Assembly: GCF_002009015.1 (NCBI RefSeq)
Contig: NZ_LZDE01000335.1
Location: 1-54,724 of the forward strand
DNA from: Microbulbifer mangrovi
GTDB taxonomy: Bacteria; Pseudomonadota; Gammaproteobacteria; Pseudomonadales; Cellvibrionaceae
DNA length: 54,724 bases
Direction: 5' to 3'
Under the pieces are notes generated by a model that saw only the letters and a program-made list of their open reading frames with translations, was not told the DNA's origin and ran no database searches. Made by a program: the position numbers and the translations under genes. Of the stretch, positions 49,592 through 54,724 are shown one piece after another (position 1 is the stretch's first letter; each line of letters begins with the position of its first letter).

Positions 49592-50035
49592 TTAAAAGGA
49601 CGCTTTCACAAACTTGCTGACGGCACCCATATCGGCGCGGCCCTGCACCTGGGGCTTTACCAGTGCCATTACCTTGCCCATGTCGGCCATGCTGCTGGCG
49701 CCGGTCTCTTTGACCGCCGCGGCGACAATTTCCTGGATTTCCGCTTCGCTCAGTTGCTCCGGCAGAAATTCCTGGATCACGTCGATTTCCTGCTGCTCCA
49801 CTTCTGCGAGCTCCGGGCGGCCGGCCTTTTCGTACTGGGTGATGGAGTCGCGGCGCTGCTTGGTCATTTTGTCCAGCAGGGCGAGGATGCGGGCATCATC
49901 CAGCTCGATACGCTCGTCCACTTCCACGCGTTTGATTTCAGCATTGATCAGTCGCAGGGTGGCAAGACGCGCCTTTTCACGGGCTTTCATGGCGTCTTTG
50001 GTGGCGGCGGCGAGGGTTTCCTTGAGTGTGCTCAT
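49592..50035 (-). CDS. GatB/YqeY domain protein
   Basis: A 147-residue protein of the YqeY family, which resembles the tRNA-binding tail of GatB. The sequence is typical: MKAREKARLATLRLINAEIK, ITQYEKAGRPELAEVEQQE, FLPEQLSEAEI, GKVMALVKPQVQGRADM. Its function is not settled; a link to tRNA amidation is suggested from the shared domain. It lies between rpsU and dnaG, as in many Gammaproteobacteria. Confidence 0.94.
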   Translation of the reverse strand: MSTLKETLAAATKDAMKAREKARLATLRLINAEIKRVEVDERIELDDARILALLDKMTKQRRDSITQYEKAGRPELAEVEQQEIDVIQEFLPEQLSEAEIQEIVAAAVKETGASSMADMGKVMALVKPQVQGRADMGAVSKFVKASF

Positions 50036-50161
50036 TGGGGCGTCCGGAATTTTTTATGCTAGTGGGTGTTTATCGGTCAGGCAGTCAATATTTGGCGCAA
50101 AGCGGCGTTTTGGCAAGGCTTGTGCGTGCTTGAGACAGCGGTGGACCTATCTGCGGGCAAT

Positions 50162-50197
50162 AAAAAACGGCGCGCGAGTAAACTCGGGCGCCGTTTT
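50162..50197 (-). terminator. Strong hairpin between rpsU and yqeY
   Basis: ACGGCGC (50167-50173) pairs with GCGCCGT (50188-50194), with a further CGAG/CTCG inner stem, an A run before and a T run after. On the minus strand it would end or attenuate rpsU transcripts before the yqeY-dnaG-rpoD genes. Confidence 0.8.
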
Positions 50198-50251
50198 GGC
50201 CGCGAACCGCATTCGCGTCAGCGTGCTGTGATCGAGAGAGAAAGCTCGAAC

Positions 50252-50467
50252 TCAGTAGAGACGCTGGAACTTGCGGTTTTCGCGCTGCAGTTTTTTGGCG
50301 TGACGCTTAACAGCAGCGGCAGCCTTGCGCTTGCGAACGGCAGTCGGCTTTTCGTAGAACTCGCGGCGACGTACTTCGGAGAGTACACCAGCCTTCTCGC
50401 AGGAGCGCTTGAAGCGGCGCAGGGCGATGTCAAAAGGTTCGTTGTCTTTGATGCGTACTGAGGGCAT
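50252..50467 (-). CDS. rpsU: Ribosomal protein bS21
   Basis: A 71-residue basic protein of the small ribosomal subunit ([20 protein letters not shown] ... RKFQRLY), full length and typical. bS21 helps mRNA binding during initiation. It is the first gene of the macromolecular-synthesis cluster and is followed by a strong hairpin, which fits the known need for more S21 than primase. Confidence 0.98.
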   Translation of the reverse strand: MPSVRIKDNEPFDIALRRFKRSCEKAGVLSEVRRREFYEKPTAVRKRKAAAAVKRHAKKLQRENRKFQRLY

Positions 50468-50893
50468 TAGATTACCTGTAAAATTCGTTTCTCTCGGCCA
50501 GATGTATCTACTTTGATCACCTGGATCCTGGCGGCCTTTCCGGCAAATTGCTCTTCTCGCAGATGCAATCCGGAGGCCGGTTCACAGCGAGGGCGCAAAT
50601 TCTATACAGATGATCTGGCCTTCGCAAGCCTGCGAGCGCAATCGTTTCGGGTTTCGTCGCAGTCGGCCGGGTGCGAAACCGGGCTTGTAACTATAGTCGC
50701 TACAAGAGTCGCGACACGGGCCTCTTCCGGGGGCGCCGCCTTGCGGGCCCCAGCGCAACCTCGGCCGCCAATTCTCCTTAGGCGGTAAAGGCCCTAAAGA
50801 GTATGATAGCGCCCCTGAAACCCGGTCAGCACCGGCCATTTGTCCCATTTTTGTGCTGTTCCGGACAATTTTATTGAGGACCTTTGGAAACCC
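50468..50893. other. Divergent gap between rpsU and tsaD
   Basis: No gene is seen. It must hold the rpsU promoter (minus) and the tsaD promoter (plus). An inverted repeat CTTGTA (50684-50689) / TACAAG (50701-50706) around a TATAGT-containing spacer lies in the middle. TATGAT at 50802-50807 is a fair -10 candidate for tsaD, but no good -35 goes with it. Confidence 0.4.
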
Positions 50894-51934
50894 GTGCGAG
50901 TACTCGGAATAGAAACTTCCTGTGACGAAACTGGTGTCGCCCTGTACGACAGCGAGCAGGGCCTGCTTGGGCACACCCTGTTCAGTCAGGTGAAGCTGCA
51001 CGCCGAATACGGCGGTGTGGTGCCAGAACTTGCCAGTCGCGACCATGTGCGCAAACTGTTACCCCTGATTCGCGAAGTCATGGCCGAGAGCGGCACGGTG
51101 CCAGCGGATATTGATGGCGTTGCCTACACCGCCGGCCCGGGATTGATCGGCGCGCTAATGGTGGGCGCCTGTGCCGGCCGCGCCCTGGCCTACGGCTGGA
51201 ATGTGCCCGCCATTGGTGTGCATCATATGGAGGGGCACCTGCTGGCCCCGATGCTGGAGGAAAATCCTCCGGCATTCCCGTTCGTGGCCCTGCTGGTTTC
51301 CGGCGGCCACACCCAGCTGGTGGATGTGCAGGGGCTGGGCCAGTACGAGCTTTTGGGGGAATCCCTGGATGACGCCGCTGGCGAGGCCTTTGACAAGGCG
51401 GCCAAGATGCTCGATCTCGATTACCCCGGTGGCCCGCGTCTCGCCGCATTGGCGGAGCAGGGCGACCCGCAGCGTTTTACCTTCCCGCGTCCGATGACGG
51501 ATCGCCCGGGGCTCGACTTCAGCTTTTCCGGTCTTAAGACCTTTACCCTGACTACTGTACAGAAGCACGCACTGGAAGATGGCCTGCCGGACGAGCAGAC
51601 CTGTGCGGATATTGCCGCGGCCTTCCAGGAGGCAGTCGTGGATACCCTGGTGATCAAATGCCGCCGTGCGCTCAAGCAGGCAAAGCGCAAAACCCTGGTG
51701 ATTGCCGGTGGTGTTTCCGCGAACAAGCTTTTGCGCCAGCGTCTGGAAGCGCGCCTGGCGGAAGATGGTTGCGGGGTTTACTACCCGCGCCAGGAATTCT
51801 GTACCGACAACGGTGCCATGATCGCCTATGCTGGCTGCCTGCGCCTGCAGGCGGGCCAGCGCGCAGATCTCGATATAGAAGTCCGTCCGCGCTGGCCACT
51901 GACCGAATTGACCGGCACATTGCGCGCGGATTAA
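50894..51934 (+). CDS. tsaD: tRNA N6-threonylcarbamoyladenosine transferase TsaD
   Basis: A 346-residue ASKHA-fold protein of the Kae1/YgjD family. With TsaB, TsaE and TsaC it makes t6A at position 37 of ANN-decoding tRNAs. The metal-binding H111-M-E-G-H115, the N-terminal [12 protein letters not shown] and LVSGGHTQL are intact. The start is GTG 50894 (GGAAA four bases upstream); a longer frame from ATG 50840 would put 18 non-family residues in front. It is divergent from rpsU, as commonly found, and followed by folB-folK. Confidence 0.97.
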   Translation: MRVLGIETSCDETGVALYDSEQGLLGHTLFSQVKLHAEYGGVVPELASRDHVRKLLPLIREVMAESGTVPADIDGVAYTAGPGLIGALMVGACAGRALAYGWNVPAIGVHHMEGHLLAPMLEENPPAFPFVALLVSGGHTQLVDVQGLGQYELLGESLDDAAGEAFDKAAKMLDLDYPGGPRLAALAEQGDPQRFTFPRPMTDRPGLDFSFSGLKTFTLTTVQKHALEDGLPDEQTCADIAAAFQEAVVDTLVIKCRRALKQAKRKTLVIAGGVSANKLLRQRLEARLAEDGCGVYYPRQEFCTDNGAMIAYAGCLRLQAGQRADLDIEVRPRWPLTELTGTLRAD

Positions 51935-51959
51935 GAGACCAATAAAAAGGAGACTATCT

Positions 51960-52337
51960 TTGGATATCGTTTATATCCGCGATCTCAAGGTCGATACCAT
52001 TATCGGCATTTACGACTGGGAGCGGGAAGTTCGCCAGACCGTAAGCCTGGATATCGAAATGGCATTCGATATCCGCGAGGCCGCGCGCACTGACAATATC
52101 GAGCACACCCTCAACTACAAGGCGGTCGCCAAGCGTCTGATCGCATTTATCGAGGGCAGTGAATTTCTGTTGGTGGAAACCATGGCTGAGCAGGCTGCGG
52201 AAATCGTGCGTAACGAATTCAATGTAAGCTGGCTGCGCCTGCGCCTGTCCAAGCCCGGCGCGGTGCGTGGAGCACGCGATGTGGGCGTTATTATCGAGCG
52301 CGGTGAGCGCAGCACTAAACAGCCTTCGGAGGCCTGA
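51960..52337 (+). CDS. folB: Dihydroneopterin aldolase
   Basis: A 125-residue folate-pathway enzyme that cleaves 7,8-dihydroneopterin to 6-hydroxymethyl-dihydropterin and glycolaldehyde. Typical features: DIVYIRDLKVDTIIGIYDWE, the pterin-site glutamate in LVETMAEQAA and the end region LSKPGAVRGARDVGVIIER. The start is TTG 51960, with a strong AAGGAGA six bases upstream. It is 25 bases after tsaD and directly before folK. Confidence 0.95.
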   Translation: MDIVYIRDLKVDTIIGIYDWEREVRQTVSLDIEMAFDIREAARTDNIEHTLNYKAVAKRLIAFIEGSEFLLVETMAEQAAEIVRNEFNVSWLRLRLSKPGAVRGARDVGVIIERGERSTKQPSEA

Positions 52338-52340
52338 ACA

Positions 52341-52838
52341 ATGGCAACCGTTTACCTGAGTCTCGGCAGTAATATCGAACGCGAGAAAAATTTGCGTGCC
52401 GGACTGGATGCGCTGGTGCAGGCGTTCGGTGATCTGCGTATGTCTGAGGTTTTCGAAAGCGAAGCGGTGGGTTTCGACGGAGACAACTTCTACAACCTGG
52501 TGGCGGCCATCGAAACCGATCTGTCGGTAGGAGAGCTGGCCATGGAGCTGCGTCATATAGAAGACGATAATGGTCGTGTTCGCGGCGGGCCAAAATTCAG
52601 CGCGCGTACGCTGGATATCGATATCCTCACGTATGACGATCGTAGCGGCGTGATCGATGGTGTGAAATTGCCGCGCGGAGAAATCCTCAAGAATGCCTTC
52701 GTATTGTTGCCCTTGTCGGAACTTGCTCCCGATACTGTGCACCCGCTGGAGGGAAAAACGTACCAGCAATTGTGGGAAGCGTACGATCAGGATTCACAGA
52801 AGTTGTGGCCGGTTGAGTTTGATTGGCCTTCAGCTTGA
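52341..52838 (+). CDS. folK: 2-amino-4-hydroxy-6-hydroxymethyldihydropteridine pyrophosphokinase
   Basis: A 165-residue HPPK, which moves pyrophosphate from ATP to hydroxymethyl-dihydropterin, the step after FolB. The family landmarks YLSLGSNIERE, FYNLVAAIET and the metal/ATP site FSARTLDIDILTYDD with D-x-D are visible. It starts three bases after the folB stop, so the two consecutive enzymes are translationally linked. A hairpin (52945-52971) beyond its end has no T run. Confidence 0.95.
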   Translation: MATVYLSLGSNIEREKNLRAGLDALVQAFGDLRMSEVFESEAVGFDGDNFYNLVAAIETDLSVGELAMELRHIEDDNGRVRGGPKFSARTLDIDILTYDDRSGVIDGVKLPRGEILKNAFVLLPLSELAPDTVHPLEGKTYQQLWEAYDQDSQKLWPVEFDWPSA

Positions 52839-52984
52839 AGCCGCTGGGTAGTGCTCGGAAATTAATTATCAATACATCGATACCGGTGGGCTTGTGAGAC
52901 CGTCTGTGGCCTGGCTCACAAAGAGCCCCCGGTAGCGGTGCCGCCACCGCACCTGATTAGTAGATGCGGTGCACCTCAGGGCTA

Positions 52985-54097
52985 TCAGCTCAAGCTTGCC
53001 AGCGCTTCCTTGGTAAACGGCACGATTTCTTCCTCGCGACCTTCCTTCACTTTCTGCAACCAGTTCGGGTCTTGCAGCAGCGCGCGGCCCACGGCAATCA
53101 TGTCGAATTCACCCTTGTCCATGCGGCGGGTAAGTTCTTCCACGCCGGTGGGGTTGGCAGTGCCGCCCATCCCCTGGTTGTTGCCGCCGATAAAATCATC
53201 GTCGAGGCCGACACTGCCCACGGAAATAACCGGTTTGCCGGTGAGTTCCTTGGTCCAGCCTGCCAGGTTCATATCAGAGCCTTCAAACTCGGGTACCCAG
53301 AAGCGTCGTGTGGACGCGTGGAAGATATCCACACCGGCGTCTACCAGCGGCGTCAGGAAGCGCTGCAGTTCTTCCGGGGTTTGTGCCAGCTTCGCGTCGT
53401 AATCCTGCTGCTTCCACTGGGAGTAGCGCAGCACAATGGCAAAGTCTTCGCCCACTGCCTCGCGCACGGCTTTCACAATCTCCACCGCGAAGCGGGTACG
53501 GTTTTCGATGGAACCGCCGTATTCGTCATCGCGCTGGTTGGTGCCTTCCCAGAAGAACTGGTCGATGAGGTAACCATGGGCGCCATGGATTTCCACGCCA
53601 TCAAAGCCCACTTCCTTGGCTGCCCTGGCGGCATCCGCGAAGGCTTGTACCGCGTCCTGGATGTCTTCTTTGGTCATGGCGTGGCCGTTGGCCTTGCCGG
53701 GCTTGAACAGGCCAGAGGGAGAGTAGCCGGGTACGGATTTGTCCGGTCCAGTTCCCTCTTTGCGTACGGAGCCCACATGCCAGAGCTGGGGGATAATCTG
53801 GCCACCGGCGGCGTGAACCTCCTCGACCACGTTCTTCCAGCCGGCGAGTGCTTCTTCACCGTAGATGGCGGGCACATTCTCGTAGCCGTTAGCTGCCTTG
53901 CCATCGACGAAGGTGCCCTCGGTGATGATCAGGCCCACCTCGCCTTCCGCGCGGCGGCGGTAGTAGCCCGCCACCTGATCGTTGGCGACATAGCCGGGGG
54001 ACGCGGTGCGGGTCATGGGGGCCATGGCCACGCGATTGCGCAGCTTCAGGGATTTGTGTTCGAAAGGACGCAAAAGACTGTCCAGGTTGCCGCTCAT
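52985..54097 (-). CDS. Old Yellow Enzyme-type NADH:flavin oxidoreductase
   Basis: A 370-residue FMN-dependent ene-reductase of the TIM-barrel OYE family. The substrate-binding H171-x-x-H174-x-Y176 (EIHGAHGYLIDQFFWEGTNQ) and the FMN/Arg region near SVGSVGLDDDF are present; AMAPMTR at 25-30 is the classical start. Such enzymes reduce alpha,beta-unsaturated carbonyls or quinones with NAD(P)H; the natural substrate is unknown. ATG 54097 has GGAGAG upstream. It is divergent from a two-cysteine HxlR regulator, so it is likely induced by reactive electrophiles (inference). Confidence 0.93.
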   Translation of the reverse strand: MSGNLDSLLRPFEHKSLKLRNRVAMAPMTRTASPGYVANDQVAGYYRRRAEGEVGLIITEGTFVDGKAANGYENVPAIYGEEALAGWKNVVEEVHAAGGQIIPQLWHVGSVRKEGTGPDKSVPGYSPSGLFKPGKANGHAMTKEDIQDAVQAFADAARAAKEVGFDGVEIHGAHGYLIDQFFWEGTNQRDDEYGGSIENRTRFAVEIVKAVREAVGEDFAIVLRYSQWKQQDYDAKLAQTPEELQRFLTPLVDAGVDIFHASTRRFWVPEFEGSDMNLAGWTKELTGKPVISVGSVGLDDDFIGGNNQGMGGTANPTGVEELTRRMDKGEFDMIAVGRALLQDPNWLQKVKEGREEEIVPFTKEALASLS

Positions 54098-54196
54098 AAC
54101 ACTCTCCGAAATCTCGTTTACAGATGCTTCAGTTAGCCATCAGCGGGACCGGGTTCCGGGCTGCCCGCCAATTAGGTTGCGTTATGAAACTTCATT

Positions 54197-54228
54197 TGGT
54201 TTTTTAATGCAACCATTTCGCTTATACT
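54197..54228 (+). promoter_or_regulatory. Promoter/operator between OYE and HxlR genes
   Basis: TGGTT (54197-54201) and AACCA (54211-54215) form an inverted repeat of the size HxlR dimers bind. A TATACT -10 (54223-54228, 5 of 6 consensus) follows; a -35 is weak. The -10 ends only seven bases before the HxlR start codon. Confidence 0.5.
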
Positions 54229-54235
54229 GATTTGT

Positions 54236-54697
54236 ATGACACGTAAACGATTTGATGATCTCGGCTGCTCGGTGGCCTGTGCCCTGAATGAAGTGGGCGA
54301 CTGGTGGTCCCTGCTGGTAATCAAGCAGGCGATGCTGGGTACGCGACGTTATGGGGATTTCCAGAAAAGCCTGGGAATTGCCAAGAATATCCTGTGTGAT
54401 CGACTGTCCCGCCTGGTCGAAAATGGTGTGATGACCCGTGTGGATGTGGGAGAGCACGGTACCCGTTACGAGTATCGCCTGACAGAAAAGGGGCGGGATC
54501 TGTTTGCGGTGGTGGTCGCGCTGCGTCAGTGGAGCGAGCGCTGGAATGGCAGTAAGGACTCCATGCAGTTGGTTGAGCGGGACGGTGGTGAAGCGATTGC
54601 GCAGGTGGTGGTGCAGAATGCCGCTGGCGAGGCGCTCAGCGTGCGTGATGTGCTGTTTGTGGATGAGAATGGTGAGCCGCTGGAGCAGGCCGGTTGA
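54236..54697 (+). CDS. HxlR-family regulator with two N-terminal cysteines, probable redox/electrophile sensor
   Basis: A 153-residue MarR-like winged-helix regulator (HxlR domain about 10-100: GDWWSLLVIKQAMLGTRRYG, AKNILCDRLSRLVENG). C11 and C15 at the N-terminus sit where QorR/YodB-type members carry the cysteine that senses quinones or thiol-reactive agents. It is divergent from the OYE gene and likely controls it and itself. The C-terminal 45 residues (DGGEAIAQVVVQNAAGEALS) extend past the usual HxlR domain. No ribosome-binding site precedes ATG 54236. Confidence 0.92.
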   Translation: MTRKRFDDLGCSVACALNEVGDWWSLLVIKQAMLGTRRYGDFQKSLGIAKNILCDRLSRLVENGVMTRVDVGEHGTRYEYRLTEKGRDLFAVVVALRQWSERWNGSKDSMQLVERDGGEAIAQVVVQNAAGEALSVRDVLFVDENGEPLEQAG

Positions 54698-54702
54698 TCT
54701 CT

Positions 54703-54724
54703 GAGGGCGACCGCGGTCGCCCTC
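54703..54724 (+). terminator. Probable terminator hairpin cut by the window end
   Basis: GAGGGCGACC (54703-54712) is perfectly complementary to GGTCGCCCTC (54715-54724), four bases after the HxlR stop codon. The window ends here, so a T run cannot be checked. Confidence 0.55.

Noticed and set aside
48289..49620. A 443-codon open frame opposite dnaG
   Set aside because: Antisense of an intact primase gene in GC-rich DNA; no family features.
52945..52971. Hairpin CACCGCA/TGCGGTG between folK and the OYE gene
   Set aside because: No T run on either strand and a 13-base loop; cannot be called a terminator with confidence.

Overview
The window reads as chromosomal DNA of a marine, polysaccharide-degrading gammaproteobacterium, most like Microbulbifer/Saccharophagus-type Cellvibrionales. 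This is inferred from three things: a complete alginate-use locus with two large TonB-dependent receptors, a secreted lyase with CBM modules joined by poly-Ser/Gly linkers, and the gammaproteobacterial rpsU-yqeY-dnaG-rpoD order. No species was tested.

Layout. (1) 1-10.2 kb, housekeeping and miscellaneous: 5' part of talB, a secreted SdsA-type alkyl sulfatase, a DUF4878-like lipoprotein followed by a rhombosortase-like protease, a SWIM/SNF2 helicase, a DUF3298-type lipoprotein and an MFS transporter. (2) 10.4-28.4 kb, alginate locus: FadR-type GntR regulator; TonB receptor 1 (minus strand) divergent from PL6-PL17-kdgF-MFS-SDR-kdgK; then TonB receptor 2 and a two-CBM PL18/PL7 alginate lyase. 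The logic is extracellular cutting, TonB-dependent import, periplasmic exolysis by PL6/PL17 to unsaturated monomers, linearisation by KdgF, inner-membrane uptake, reduction to KDG and phosphorylation to KDPG. No KDPG aldolase is present here. ACCAAT/ATTGGT boxes recur at the control regions and resemble ExuR/UxuR-family operators.

(3) 28.6-42.6 kb, an integrated element at the 3' end of a tRNA(CAU) gene. It has a tyrosine integrase, an AlpA-like regulator, a DUF3631-type helicase/primase and a terminase-small-subunit-like protein on the minus strand, and a type I restriction-modification operon with an inserted PD-(D/E)XK nuclease gene plus an unknown membrane protein on the plus strand. Imperfect att repeats and TACCCCC arm-type boxes occur at both ends. 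The layout resembles a phage satellite (PICI-like) carrying a defence cassette and is the most interesting region.

(4) 42.6-54.7 kb, core genome: tRNA, autotransporter, dgkA, rpoD, dnaG, yqeY, rpsU, then tsaD-folB-folK, and an Old-Yellow-Enzyme gene divergent from a two-cysteine HxlR regulator whose mRNA may be leaderless.
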